From: Glutamicibacter sp002979865 | Lineage (GTDB): Bacteria; Actinomycetota; Actinomycetes; Actinomycetales; Micrococcaceae | Reading direction: 5' to 3' | Assembly: GCF_050030965.1 (NCBI RefSeq) | Contig: NZ_CP188297.1 | Location: 2,294,001-2,358,000 of the forward strand | DNA length: 64,000 nt | Part shown: positions 26,569 through 35,832 of the stretch, piece after piece | Numbering within the stretch: position 1 is the first letter of the stretch | Layout: every line of letters starts with the position of its first letter | Notes under the pieces: model-generated | Told to the model about the DNA's origin: nothing | The model's database searches: none | What the model saw: only the letters and a program-made list of their open reading frames with translations | Program-made: the position numbers and the translations under genes

Positions 26569-27663
26569 TTAGCGTTGAAGTACTGCCGGCCGTGGCAAAC
26601 CGTTAACCAGGTTTGAGGGCCAGAGCGGATCGAAGGTGAGAACCTCAAAATCCCCGGACTCGGTCAGCAGCATGGTGTCCTCAACTTTGAACGCCAGACC
26701 ATCGCGTGCTGCACTGGGATTGAACGCAAAAGCCTGGTTCAACTGGAAGAGATCAGTTGCTCCTGGGGTGAGCCGGGGATCTCGTCCGTTGTAGCCGGCA
26801 ATGCCGCCTTGATGATGCAACGACCATTCCCCGGCATCGAAACCATGCTCCGGGTAGGATTCCTGGATGACGGGCAATAATTCACCGAGAACGCCGCCAG
26901 GGCGAATTGCCGCAAGGATATCTGCCTCGACAGCCAGGATGTCGTCTTCTCCAGAGAGTTCCTGAGGCGTCGGCGCACCGAATCGCACCCACCTGGTGAT
27001 GTTGGCAATGAGCCCATGACGTCTTACGCACAGCACTGCCATGGCTTTGCCTCCGAGCGGGGCCGCGGTGGGCAGGGGGTGCCGGGCTGCGGCACGTGAA
27101 TCGCCGCTGACCAAGGCAACGAGCACTTCGCCTCCTTGGACGACGGCTCCAGCTGTCAGCTTGGCTGCCACGTCGAACTCGGAATCATCGCTACGGGCGG
27201 CCGACAGCACTTGGGTCATGAGCGCAGCCGTGTCGCGGCAAAGAGCGCGATACCTATTAATCTCAGTTTCATTGAGTGCTGAGCGAAGGGCTCGCAAATC
27301 GGACTCGATTTCCCGCTCGCTGAGGATCTTTTGTCCGCTCGCCGCTGGAAACCATTCTCGGACATTGTCGAGATCCTGGTACCAGGCGGTGACATGCACC
27401 GAAACTTGTTCCACGTTGCCGAGCTCTTCTCGCTGGATCCGTGCAGCTTCGCTCACGGACGTTGCAAGCTCGCAACCCTGGGCATGAACCAGAACCCGGG
27501 CAATGGGTGGTGCCGCAAGAGATACGTGAGTGCGGGCACCGCCCAAGAGCCAGGCAAGCGAAGCGGGGGTTGAGAGAAGCAGATACTGCCCATGGTGGCT
27601 TCTGATGAGCTCGACCAGTTGGGCATGCTTCTTTGCGTATTCATGAGTGGCGGTGGTGGGCAC
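26569..27663 (-). CDS. M24 (creatinase/aminopeptidase-fold) protein lacking the metal-binding aspartates
   Basis: A 364-residue protein with a creatinase-like N-terminal domain and a pita-bread C-terminal domain. In catalytic M24 enzymes two aspartates, a histidine and two glutamates bind the metals. Here the first aspartate region reads LCVRRHGLIANITRWV with no Asp, the first Glu site reads FAFNPS, while HHQGGIAGYNGRD and KVEDTMLL keep a His and a Glu. It is therefore unlikely to be a dinuclear peptidase and may have another hydrolase or lyase role. It starts 2 bp after the upstream stop and is the last gene of the operon. Confidence 0.8.
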   Translation of the reverse strand: MPTTATHEYAKKHAQLVELIRSHHGQYLLLSTPASLAWLLGGARTHVSLAAPPIARVLVHAQGCELATSVSEAARIQREELGNVEQVSVHVTAWYQDLDNVREWFPAASGQKILSEREIESDLRALRSALNETEINRYRALCRDTAALMTQVLSAARSDDSEFDVAAKLTAGAVVQGGEVLVALVSGDSRAAARHPLPTAAPLGGKAMAVLCVRRHGLIANITRWVRFGAPTPQELSGEDDILAVEADILAAIRPGGVLGELLPVIQESYPEHGFDAGEWSLHHQGGIAGYNGRDPRLTPGATDLFQLNQAFAFNPSAARDGLAFKVEDTMLLTESGDFEVLTFDPLWPSNLVNGLPRPAVLQR

Positions 27664-27665
27664 AA

Positions 27666-29795
27666 TCAGCCTTCCTTGGAACCTGAACCGTATTTTCGGG
27701 CTAGCAGGGCCACGGTCTGCACCGGGACCCTCCCATCAACCACGAGTACTCGAACTTGGCGGGTTATCGCTTCCTGAGGGTCCAGCACAACCGGTGTAGA
27801 CCAGGCCAGCGAACTGCCGACACCCGGATATCCAGAACTGCGAACAAACCATGGGTCATCATGCTCACTGCAGAAAATGATGGTGGCATCCCCGTGGCCT
27901 TCAGCAAGATCAGCCAAAGCCACCGAGTCCGAGGAGAACGTGGCACTGAAAGCGAGCCACGGACTGTGCACACCGTGGACTTGCGATTCCCCGGTAGCCG
28001 ATGGGGTAAAAATCTGTGGATCAGCGATTGGCGGCAGACGCCAGAAGAAACCTCCGTAGCCGCCGTTGTGACGGCCGTTGGTACCCGGAGAGCCAAGCGA
28101 CACTTGGCGTTCGCGCGCCGAGAGCCTGAAACTGAAATCCAGGCTCCAGCCAGTGATGGCGCTTTCGTGGTCCTCAAATGCATTGAGCTCAATTGAACGG
28201 TGCTCATCGAGCAGGATTTCCTGTTCGTGGCTGACCCATTCAAGCTGCGAATCCAAAGCGCTGCCATTGCGGGCGAACGCATTGGACGCTGTGCGGATAT
28301 GTCCATGGTCCGCACGCCATATGTAGCGTGAGGCGTCGCGGGTGTAGGTGCGCCCACCCCAGAAATTGGTCCCGTTCACATCTTGCAATGCAACCCCGAC
28401 ACCTAGATGCCAGGTGTGGTCAAGCGGTTGCTGCTCACTGACCACAACTCCGTTGAAGGTCTTCAGGTTATCCAAGAAAGGACGCGGTGAATTGGTGCGG
28501 GAAATATCTTCTCCCGTCCGCAACTCCGCAAGGGTGCGCTGCTTCCCCGTTGCGGGATTGATCAGCGACAACGAGCCACTGGTTTTCGCTGGCAAGGCCC
28601 AAGGCGCTCCGAGTGAAGAGAAACTGGACTGCGCCGCCACCGCCCGGTCGATGAATCGTTCGATGTTCGGTATCACTGGGTGGAAATCTGCTCCATCCCC
28701 TGCAGGGATAACCTGCTCTTCCGCGATCTGAGTTGGAGTATCCGAGGTCCGTATCTGCTCGAGGACGCGCATGAAAGCACCGGCCGACGCCAAAGAGCTC
28801 AAGAGTTCGGTTTCGCTGCCGTTGCGCACCTCGACGAGGTTCTCGAGAAGGTTGACTCGTCCGAAAACTTCAGAAGATTCTGGAAGCCCCAAGTCCGGGT
28901 TGGGTCGAACCAGCAGCTCATCACGGGTGTAGTACAAGGTTGCGGTGCCTTCGGTGCCATAGATGGTGATCCATGGATCCTGCTGTTCACTGGCGCAAAC
29001 GGTCAGCGCGGCAATGACGGGGATTCCGGTGCTCGTTTGCACGCGCACCACGGAGGTATCGTCTGCTTCGATGCTGTGGGCGTGATACAGCTCGGTGGCC
29101 AGATGGGCGACATCCTGGGCTTTGCGCGCTCCGGCGATGTGCAAGGCGCTGGCGACCGCGTGGGCCAGGGGATTGGTCACTACACCGTCGGCAATCTCGA
29201 CGCCGTCGAGTTTCCGATGTCCTGCCCAAGGCGAACGTTCATAGTAGCCCGTGGTGCGGAGCCAATTTCCACTGGCACCCACCGCACGAAGGGCCCCGAT
29301 GGGAGAGTTCTTCGCGTTATCGGCGAAGAACCCATCTATGGTTTTCAAGGCTGTCGAGCCAAGGGCCTGGAACCCTACCTGCACGTGGGCGCCAGCATCG
29401 GCCGCGGCTTGCAGCAGGCGTGAATACTGATCCAGGGTCGCTGTCGGCGGTTTTTCGAGGTAGAGATCTGCACCTGTACGCAAGGCCCTCATCGCCAGGT
29501 CGGCATGCGTACTGATCGGCGTTGAAATAATGATGATGTCCGGGGTTAATCCGGAGCTGAGGAAAGCATCAAAGTCGGCGAACACGTGCGTGTCCTTGCC
29601 GCGAATCTCTTTCCCGGGATCGACCGGATCGATGCCGGCAAGGAACGTGATTTTCTCCTCGGCTGCGAGTCGATGGATATTTGCCAAATGCTGGCGTCCG
29701 AATCCGTTCAGACCAATCAGCACCACCGCAGGAGCAGTTGGCGCTGCCAGGGCACTAGTCGTTGCAGATCCCGCTGCGGTGGCTTGCTGATTCAT
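27666..29795 (-). CDS. Gfo/Idh/MocA dehydrogenase fused to a DUF6807 (PmoA-like) domain
   Basis: A 709-residue two-part protein. Residues about 20-390 form a Gfo/Idh/MocA dehydrogenase (LIGLNGFGRQH Rossmann motif, YLEKPPTATLD). Residues about 410-700 resemble DUF6807, with RPFLDNLKTFNGVVVSEQQ, DHTWHLGVGVALQDVNG and a C-terminal beta-rich part (GGYGGFFWRLPP). No frameshift is seen, so the fusion is genuine. DUF6807 proteins cluster with sugar catabolism genes but have no established activity. It is the fourth gene of the minus-strand operon, just ahead of the M24-fold gene. Confidence 0.8.
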   Translation of the reverse strand: MNQQATAAGSATTSALAAPTAPAVVLIGLNGFGRQHLANIHRLAAEEKITFLAGIDPVDPGKEIRGKDTHVFADFDAFLSSGLTPDIIIISTPISTHADLAMRALRTGADLYLEKPPTATLDQYSRLLQAAADAGAHVQVGFQALGSTALKTIDGFFADNAKNSPIGALRAVGASGNWLRTTGYYERSPWAGHRKLDGVEIADGVVTNPLAHAVASALHIAGARKAQDVAHLATELYHAHSIEADDTSVVRVQTSTGIPVIAALTVCASEQQDPWITIYGTEGTATLYYTRDELLVRPNPDLGLPESSEVFGRVNLLENLVEVRNGSETELLSSLASAGAFMRVLEQIRTSDTPTQIAEEQVIPAGDGADFHPVIPNIERFIDRAVAAQSSFSSLGAPWALPAKTSGSLSLINPATGKQRTLAELRTGEDISRTNSPRPFLDNLKTFNGVVVSEQQPLDHTWHLGVGVALQDVNGTNFWGGRTYTRDASRYIWRADHGHIRTASNAFARNGSALDSQLEWVSHEQEILLDEHRSIELNAFEDHESAITGWSLDFSFRLSARERQVSLGSPGTNGRHNGGYGGFFWRLPPIADPQIFTPSATGESQVHGVHSPWLAFSATFSSDSVALADLAEGHGDATIIFCSEHDDPWFVRSSGYPGVGSSLAWSTPVVLDPQEAITRQVRVLVVDGRVPVQTVALLARKYGSGSKEG

Positions 29796-29825
29796 CGTGT
29801 TCCTTCAGAGATATTCGAATTCAGA

Positions 29826-30734
29826 TCAGTTTAATGCGCTGGCCGGCTGAACGCCCGCAGCTTGCTCAAGGTGGGGCAGTACTAGAGTTTCGTAGCGCTG
29901 GGACATGGTTGCCAAGGTCAGCGCGGAATCCTGCTGGTTGATCTCCTCATTGAAGATCTCGACTTCAACTGGACCTCGGTATCCGGCCTGTGACACCCAT
30001 CGGGAAATCGCCGAGAAATCGATATGGCCGTCGCCCATCATGCCTCTGGATTGCAGTGCATTGCTGGCAATCGGCAGATTGAAATCACAGATCTGGTAGC
30101 TGGCCAGGCGATGCTCAAGGCCTGCCCGCTGGATCTGCTGCTGCAACTGCGGATCCCAGAACACATGGAAGGTGTCAACAACAACGCCCACGGCCTTGGT
30201 TGGATAAGGACTGGCCAAGTCCAGGGCCTGTCCGAGTGTGGAAAGCACCGCTCGGTCGGCGGCATACATTGGATGCAACGGTTCTAGCACCAGCCGAACG
30301 CCGTGTTCCAGGGCGATGGGAACCAGCTCTTCCAAGCCGCGCGCGACGCGATCACGCGCCGCGACAATGTTCTTGTCTGCTGGATCCCCGGTGCCGCCCA
30401 GAATATGCGCGGCCGACGGCAAGCCGCCCACGACCATGATCAATTCATTGGCGCCGATGACGGCAGCTTCCTCGATGGCCTGCCGGTTCGATGCCAGCGC
30501 GGCAGCTTGGGCTTCGGCAGAAGGTGCAGTGAGAAAGCCGCCACGGCACAAGGTGCTGGCTTTGAGCCCTGCCCCAGCGATGATCTGGGCTGCTGGCCCA
30601 GCGCCACCGGCCTCGGCAAGCAAATGCCGCCACGGACCAATATGGCTCAGGCCCGCCTGCGCTGCAGCTTCAGCGGCTTCGTGGAGGCTGAGATTCGGGG
30701 TAGTGCCGGTATTAAGCGATAGTTCGAATGTCAT
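29826..30734 (-). CDS. Sugar phosphate isomerase/epimerase-type TIM barrel
   Basis: A 302-residue member of the xylose isomerase-like/AP endonuclease 2 superfamily. Likely metal and acid residues are in LVLEPLHP, VVDTFHVFWDP and VEVEIFNEEI. The start overlaps the upstream DUF993 stop (ATGA). Relatives include IolE-like dehydratases, 3-dehydro-sugar isomerases and hydroxypyruvate isomerases. In company with several Gfo/Idh/MocA dehydrogenases, a role on a keto-sugar intermediate is likely. Confidence 0.85.
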   Translation of the reverse strand: MTFELSLNTGTTPNLSLHEAAEAAAQAGLSHIGPWRHLLAEAGGAGPAAQIIAGAGLKASTLCRGGFLTAPSAEAQAAALASNRQAIEEAAVIGANELIMVVGGLPSAAHILGGTGDPADKNIVAARDRVARGLEELVPIALEHGVRLVLEPLHPMYAADRAVLSTLGQALDLASPYPTKAVGVVVDTFHVFWDPQLQQQIQRAGLEHRLASYQICDFNLPIASNALQSRGMMGDGHIDFSAISRWVSQAGYRGPVEVEIFNEEINQQDSALTLATMSQRYETLVLPHLEQAAGVQPASALN

Positions 30735-31984
30735 GACACACCTGTCAGGGACGAAGTTGTAGTTTTGATTCCAGAAATTGCCAGGAGCTGTTCCATTCGC
30801 CCAGCAGCCAGATCAGGGTTTTGCAACAGGCCAGCGCCATCAGCGAGAACGAATGTGCGCACCAAGTGCGGCAGTGAACGTCCGGCGTGCAGCCCGCCGA
30901 TCATCTGGAAACCGCTTTGGTGCCCATTGAGCCACGAAAGAAAGGCAATCCCGGTCTTGTAGTAGAAAGTTGGGGCGCTGAAAATATGCAATCCCAGCTC
31001 TCTGGTGGAGTCCAGGATCTTCCGGCCGCGTTCTGCGTCGCCTGCATCGAAAGCCTGCAGGGCCGTTGACGCAGCGGGATAGATGGCGGCGAAAATTCCC
31101 AGCAACGCATCGGAATGCAGTTGCCCGTCACCGTGAATCAGCTCGGGATAGTTGAAATCGTCTCCAGTGTAGAGGCGCACTCCAGCTGGCAATGCGGCAC
31201 GAAGCTGCTTCTCATGCTCGGCATTGAGCAAAGAGACTTTGACGCCGTCGATTTTCGACGCGTGCTGCTCCAGAATGGACTGGAAAACCCCGGTGGCTTC
31301 TGCCAAATCCTGTGTTCCCCAGTAGCCGCTCAACTGTGGATCGAACATGTCTCCAAGCCAATGCAGGATCACTGGCTGCTTGGCAGCGTCGAGCAAAGTC
31401 GCATACACGTCCAGATAATCCTGCGAGGTGCGCGCTGCCTTGACCAGGGCCCGGGAGCACATCAAGATCGCCTTCGAACCTGAATCTTCAACAAGGCGCA
31501 GCATCTCCAAATAAGCGTTGGTGACTTCAGCCAGCTGGCCCGGCTGGACAGTGTCTGCCGACAGCTGGTCCGTGCCGACACCGCAGGCGAGGATATCCCT
31601 GACGGTGAGCCCGGCCAAGGCCGGGTAGCTGTTCTTCTGGAGAACCACGGCCGCTTCGATCGCCGATCGCCTGATCAACTCGCAGGTAGCCGCGTAGTCC
31701 AGCCCCATGCCTCGCTGCGCCGTATCCATCGCATCGGCGACACCCAGCCCGTAGGACCATAGCTCGTGCCGGTAGGCCAGCGTCGCATCCCAATCGATGC
31801 TTGCCGGTGCGCCAGGCGTATTGTCTGCTCCCATGAGGGGGATGACATGGGCTGCGGCATAGGCCTTGCGCGAGGAAAGCGGGGCAGACGGCCGCTGGAA
31901 TTCGCCGGGGCCTTTCAACCGATAGGAAAAGTTCTGCCCGTTTTCGTCAATGAGTGTCAATTCGGGCAAGGATGCGTAGCTCAT
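30731..31984 (-). CDS. DUF993 family, DHDPS-like aldolase fold
   Basis: A 417-residue protein of the DUF993 family. The sequence has a DHDPS/aldolase-like barrel with a likely Schiff-base Lys249 in KIDGVKVSLLNAEHE and conserved LRLVEDSGSKAILMCSRALVKAA. The start at 31984 overlaps the upstream dehydrogenase stop (ATGA); the longer frame to 32128 lies inside that gene. The family has no established reaction that I know of. Position between a dehydrogenase and an isomerase suggests a carbon-carbon lyase or dehydratase step on a keto-acid or keto-sugar. Confidence 0.8.
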   Translation of the reverse strand: MSYASLPELTLIDENGQNFSYRLKGPGEFQRPSAPLSSRKAYAAAHVIPLMGADNTPGAPASIDWDATLAYRHELWSYGLGVADAMDTAQRGMGLDYAATCELIRRSAIEAAVVLQKNSYPALAGLTVRDILACGVGTDQLSADTVQPGQLAEVTNAYLEMLRLVEDSGSKAILMCSRALVKAARTSQDYLDVYATLLDAAKQPVILHWLGDMFDPQLSGYWGTQDLAEATGVFQSILEQHASKIDGVKVSLLNAEHEKQLRAALPAGVRLYTGDDFNYPELIHGDGQLHSDALLGIFAAIYPAASTALQAFDAGDAERGRKILDSTRELGLHIFSAPTFYYKTGIAFLSWLNGHQSGFQMIGGLHAGRSLPHLVRTFVLADGAGLLQNPDLAAGRMEQLLAISGIKTTTSSLTGVS

Positions 31985-33147
31985 AGCGTGATCTCCGGGA
32001 TATCGAGGGTGCGTCGTTCGGCGGCTGACTGCAATCCCAAAGCCGCCAGCTGGACACCGCGAGCGGCCGAAAGCAGGCCATACTGGTGTTTGCGTCCCGC
32101 TGCGATGTCGGCCAAGAAATCTTCCCACTGCAGCTTGAAGCCGTTATCCAGGTCGGCATTGGCGGGAACTTCCATCCACTGGTCGCGGAACGACTCAGTG
32201 ACTGGCAAATCGGGGTTCCAAACAGGCTTCGGAGTGTGGGCGCGTTGCTGGGCAACGCACTTGTTCAATCCCGCGACGGCGGAACCGTGGGTGCCGTCGA
32301 TCTGGAATTCCACCAGTTCATCGCGGTAGACGCGCACTGCCCACGAGGAGTTGATCTGCGCAATTACTGCATCGCCGGAAGGAGTTTCGAGTTCGAAGAT
32401 GCCGTAGGCCGCATCATCTGCGGTGGCTTCGTAGGCTTCGCCTCGTTCGTCCCAGCGGGTAGGGATGTGGGTTGCCGTGGTCGAGGTGACGGACTTGACC
32501 TTGCCGATGATTCCTTCAAGGACGTAGTTCCAGTGGCAGTACATGTCGGTGGTCATCGATCCGCCATCCGCAAGACGGTAGTTCCAGGAAGGCCGCTGCG
32601 CTTCCTGGATGTCTCCCTCGAATACCCAGTAGCCGAACTCGCCGCGCATTGAGAGAATGCGTCCGAAGAAGCCTTCGTCGACCAAACGGCGTAACTTCAC
32701 CAGGCCCGGCAAGTAGAGCTTGTCGTGCACGACGCCGGCGGTAATTCCCTTGGCCTGTGCCTGGCGGGCGAGATCCACGGCCTCTTCGAGGGTTTCAGCG
32801 GTCGGTTTCTCGGTGAAGATATGCTTGCCTGCCCCGATGGCTTTCGACAGCGTTTCGTAACGCAAGGAAGTCATGGACGCGTCGAAAATGATGTCGACAC
32901 TCGGGTCATCAATCAGGGAGTCAAGATCGGTGCTGTAGTGCTCAACCTGGTGCTTCTGCGCAAGTTCGCGCAGCTTCGCTTCGTTACGTCCAACGAGGAT
33001 CGGTTCAACGGTCAGCTTCGAACCGTCCCCGAGAGTGATTCCTCCCTGGTCTCGGATAGGAAGGATTGAACGCAGCAAGTGCTGGCGGTATCCCATGCGG
33101 CCGGTGATGCCGTTCATGGCGATGCGTAGAACTTTTGTTTCTGTCAC
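31981..33147 (-). CDS. Gfo/Idh/MocA-family dehydrogenase, first gene of the operon
   Basis: A 388-residue NAD(P)-dependent oxidoreductase; N-terminal IAMNGITGRMGYRQHLL Rossmann segment, FTEKPTAETLEEA family motif, and a substrate-side segment ADGGSMTTDMYCHWNYVLEG. The start is GTG at 33147 with GAGGAG 6 nt upstream. It heads the five-gene minus-strand operon (dehydrogenase, DUF993, isomerase, fusion, M24) with ATGA overlaps between the first three genes. The promoter has a consensus TTGACA and the LacI operator. The exact sugar substrate is unknown. Confidence 0.9.
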   Translation of the reverse strand: MTETKVLRIAMNGITGRMGYRQHLLRSILPIRDQGGITLGDGSKLTVEPILVGRNEAKLRELAQKHQVEHYSTDLDSLIDDPSVDIIFDASMTSLRYETLSKAIGAGKHIFTEKPTAETLEEAVDLARQAQAKGITAGVVHDKLYLPGLVKLRRLVDEGFFGRILSMRGEFGYWVFEGDIQEAQRPSWNYRLADGGSMTTDMYCHWNYVLEGIIGKVKSVTSTTATHIPTRWDERGEAYEATADDAAYGIFELETPSGDAVIAQINSSWAVRVYRDELVEFQIDGTHGSAVAGLNKCVAQQRAHTPKPVWNPDLPVTESFRDQWMEVPANADLDNGFKLQWEDFLADIAAGRKHQYGLLSAARGVQLAALGLQSAAERRTLDIPEITL

Positions 33148-33189
33148 TGGGGTCTCCTCGAAACGGGGAATGCGTAAGGGAATAGAATG

Positions 33190-33232
33190 GGAATGCGCTT
33201 TCCACGATAGTGAGGTGTAATTGGAGTGTCAA
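33190..33232 (-). promoter_or_regulatory. Promoter and LacI operator of the DUF993 operon
   Basis: Minus-strand promoter with -35 TTGACA (33227-33232), 17-bp spacer and -10 TATCGT (33204-33209). The operator GGAATGCGCTTTCC (33190-33203, plus-strand reading) directly abuts the -10 and covers the predicted start point. It also lies about 90 bp upstream of the divergent LacI gene. Confidence 0.8.
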
Positions 33233-33291
33233 CCATCACGTTCGCGAAAGATAAGCTTGTGCCAGGTTGCAGAGAATGATAAGGATTTCAG

Positions 33292-34311
33292 ATGGCTGTT
33301 CGACTAACTGATGTGGCTAATGAAGCCGGGGTTTCCCTGGCGACCGCTTCGCGAGTGCTCAATGGGTCAGCACGCAAGCCGGCTGTGGAAATCTCGGATA
33401 AAGTGCGTGCTGCGGCTGAAAAGCTCGGTTACTTCCCCAATGCCCAAGCGCAAGCGCTTGCCAGATCCACCACGAAGCTGATCGGCTTGGTGGTCAGGGA
33501 CATAGCCGACCCCTACTTCTCTACCATCGCCCGGGGAGTGCAGCGCTCTCTTGGTGATAGCGGTGTCCAGCTGCTTTTGGCCAGCACGGAGTACGATCCC
33601 GAGCGGGAAATCGAAGCCGTTCAGGCATTCATGTCGCAACGGACGGACGCTATCATCCTGTCGGGATCGCGCAGTTTGGGCGAGAACGGGCAGTTGCTGA
33701 AACTGATCGAGAATTATCAGGAAAATGGTGGCCAAGTCATGATTATCGGCCAGCCCATGACCGATATGGGCGGCATACAAATCGACAACGAGGCAACTGC
33801 CGAGCACCTGGCGGCCGAGTTGATCAGTGCCGGCCACCGCAGGTTTGTCGTATTGGCCGGGGAAGCGAATCTGCTGACATCAAGGGACCGTTCCAACGGG
33901 TTCCTGGAGAAGCTGAAGCGCAGTGGCCTGGATGCAGAGGAAGTTATCAGCGGCCCCTTCTCGCGCGAGGGGGCCTATGTTGCAATGAGCGATTACCTCA
34001 AGCGGCAGAAGTCGGCAGGCGGTGTCCATCGGGTGTGCGTGTTCTGCGTTTCGGATGTCATGGCCCTGGGTGCCATTCGGGCGATTCGCGAGAACCGCTT
34101 GCGTATTCCCGAAGATATCGCTGTGGTGGGATTCGACGACATCCCGACCCTTATCGACATTACGCCCACGGTCAGCACTGCTCGACTTCCTCTGGAAGAA
34201 ATCGGAAAATGGGCTGGTGAGATGGCGCTGAACCACGGCGAACTGCGGAAGATTGTGGTTTCCGGTGTGCCGGTCCTGCGCGAGTCCACGCAGCTGGCTG
34301 ACGGCCAGTAG
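33292..34311 (+). CDS. LacI-family regulator of the unknown sugar cluster
   Basis: A 339-residue LacI/GalR protein: N-terminal HTH (RLTDVANEAGVSLATASRVLNG), hinge helix (AQALARSTTKLIG) and a periplasmic-binding-like core ending with PEDIAVVGFDDIPTL. AAGGAT lies upstream of the ATG. It is divergent from the DUF993 operon and upstream of the binding-protein gene. Three palindromic sites of the type GGAAAGCGCWTTCC occur at promoters of this cluster and at none of the other operons I examined, so it is the obvious candidate to bind them. Confidence 0.92.
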   Translation: MAVRLTDVANEAGVSLATASRVLNGSARKPAVEISDKVRAAAEKLGYFPNAQAQALARSTTKLIGLVVRDIADPYFSTIARGVQRSLGDSGVQLLLASTEYDPEREIEAVQAFMSQRTDAIILSGSRSLGENGQLLKLIENYQENGGQVMIIGQPMTDMGGIQIDNEATAEHLAAELISAGHRRFVVLAGEANLLTSRDRSNGFLEKLKRSGLDAEEVISGPFSREGAYVAMSDYLKRQKSAGGVHRVCVFCVSDVMALGAIRAIRENRLRIPEDIAVVGFDDIPTLIDITPTVSTARLPLEEIGKWAGEMALNHGELRKIVVSGVPVLRESTQLADGQ

Positions 34312-34369
34312 TGATGTTCATTGGGAATCGTGCCATGCGAAAACTAACTGACTTGATTCCCGAAACCCC

Positions 34370-34417
34370 TTGACCAGTGACCGCAATCACACCTAGATTG
34401 TTTGGCAAGCGCTTTCC
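34370..34417 (+). promoter_or_regulatory. Promoter and LacI operator of the sugar-binding protein
   Basis: -35 TTGACC (34370-34375), 18-bp spacer, -10 TAGATT (34394-34399), then operator GGCAAGCGCTTTCC (34404-34417). The arrangement, with the operator just past the -10, is the same as at the DUF993 operon. Confidence 0.75.
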
Positions 34418-34484
34418 ACATTGAAAAACCAGGTGTTGCTTGCAGGATGGCCTCGCATCACCACCCCACCCAAGGAAGATTTTC

Positions 34485-35801
34485 ATGACTCAGCAGGTAT
34501 GCACGAGAAAAACTGGACGGAAATTCGGTCTGCGGCTAAGCAAATCAGTTGCAGTTGTGGCGGTAGCCGCTCTGGCCCTCACTGGCTGTGGCGGTAGCAG
34601 CGCTGCCGACGGTGAGGACGGGAAGATCCAGCTTCGTTTCTCATGGTGGGGCTCGGATTCGCGGGCCCAGGCAACCAATGAAATTATTGAGGCTTTCGAA
34701 GCGGCCAACCCGGACATCGATGTCCAAGGCGAGTACTCCGACTGGAGCGGCTACTGGGACAAGCTCGCAACACAGGTTGCCTCCAACGATGCTCCGGACA
34801 TTATCCAGATGGACGACAAGTACCTTCGCGAATACGCGGACCGCGGCGCATTGCTGGACCTCGAAGGCGTAGATGTTTCCAAGTTCGAAGACGTTGCCGT
34901 TCAAAACGGTACGACCGATGCCGGCCTTGTCGGCATTACCACCGGAATCAATTCCTTCACATTGACCGCAAATCCAAAAGTCTTAGCCGAAGCTGGCCTG
35001 GAAGTTCCAGATGACAAGACCTGGACGTGGGATGACTACCGGACGATCACCGAGACGGTGAGCCAGAAGCTCGACGGCAAATATGGAGCCGAAGCCCCGA
35101 ACGAACCGGCCGGGTTGCAGACCTGGTTGCGTCAAGACAAGAAGAATCTGACGAGCTCGGATGGATCACTCGGATTCTCGCCTGACGATCTGGCCAAGTA
35201 CTTCCAGCACCACAAGGACTTGATGGATAACGGTTCTTATCCAAAGGCCTCGGTCCTGGCGGAAAACCAGAATGCAGGTCCAGACCGTTCTATGACAGGC
35301 ACGGGAGTGGCAGCCTTCGGCATGTGGTGGAGCAACCAGTTGGGAGGCCTTTCCACAGCGGTTGGTTCGGACTTGGTTCCGCTGCGACTGCCAAGCCACA
35401 CCGGCAAGGCTGAGGACAATGGTCTTTGGCACAAGTCGTCAATGATGATGTCGGGGTATGCTCGCACCGAACACCCGGAAGAGGTCAAGAGATTTGTTGA
35501 CTTCATGGTGAATTCGCAAGAAGCTGGCGCGCTGAACCAGATGGACCGCGGGTTACCTTCGAACACCGAAGTGCGGGAACAAGTCGTCTCAAAATTGGAT
35601 TCAATCGAAGCTTCTTCTGCAGAATTCGTGACGAGCTTGAAACCCGAACTTCAGAGCACGGAACCAATCCCGCCAATGGGGTTCAGTGCGGTTCAGGATG
35701 TCCTCTACCGTTATGAAATGGAAGTGTTCTTCGAGCGCCAGAGCGTAAGCGACGCGGCGCAGAATGCCTTCAAGGAAATTGAAACTGCGGTAGCCCAATA
35801 G
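34485..35801 (+). CDS. Sugar ABC transporter substrate-binding lipoprotein
   Basis: A 438-residue cluster-B type (family 1) extracellular solute-binding protein. The start at 34485 has AAGGAAG upstream and gives a signal sequence ending in lipobox LTGC. The mature protein begins with a Ser/Asp-rich linker and the fold motif IQLRFSWWGSDSRAQ. It probably delivers its ligand to the permeases at 22224-24123, since both carry the LacI operator. The ligand is unknown. A terminator follows. Confidence 0.92.
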   Translation: MTQQVCTRKTGRKFGLRLSKSVAVVAVAALALTGCGGSSAADGEDGKIQLRFSWWGSDSRAQATNEIIEAFEAANPDIDVQGEYSDWSGYWDKLATQVASNDAPDIIQMDDKYLREYADRGALLDLEGVDVSKFEDVAVQNGTTDAGLVGITTGINSFTLTANPKVLAEAGLEVPDDKTWTWDDYRTITETVSQKLDGKYGAEAPNEPAGLQTWLRQDKKNLTSSDGSLGFSPDDLAKYFQHHKDLMDNGSYPKASVLAENQNAGPDRSMTGTGVAAFGMWWSNQLGGLSTAVGSDLVPLRLPSHTGKAEDNGLWHKSSMMMSGYARTEHPEEVKRFVDFMVNSQEAGALNQMDRGLPSNTEVREQVVSKLDSIEASSAEFVTSLKPELQSTEPIPPMGFSAVQDVLYRYEMEVFFERQSVSDAAQNAFKEIETAVAQ

Positions 35802-35832
35802 CTGAACGAGAATCAACCATCGTTCTTGCGGT

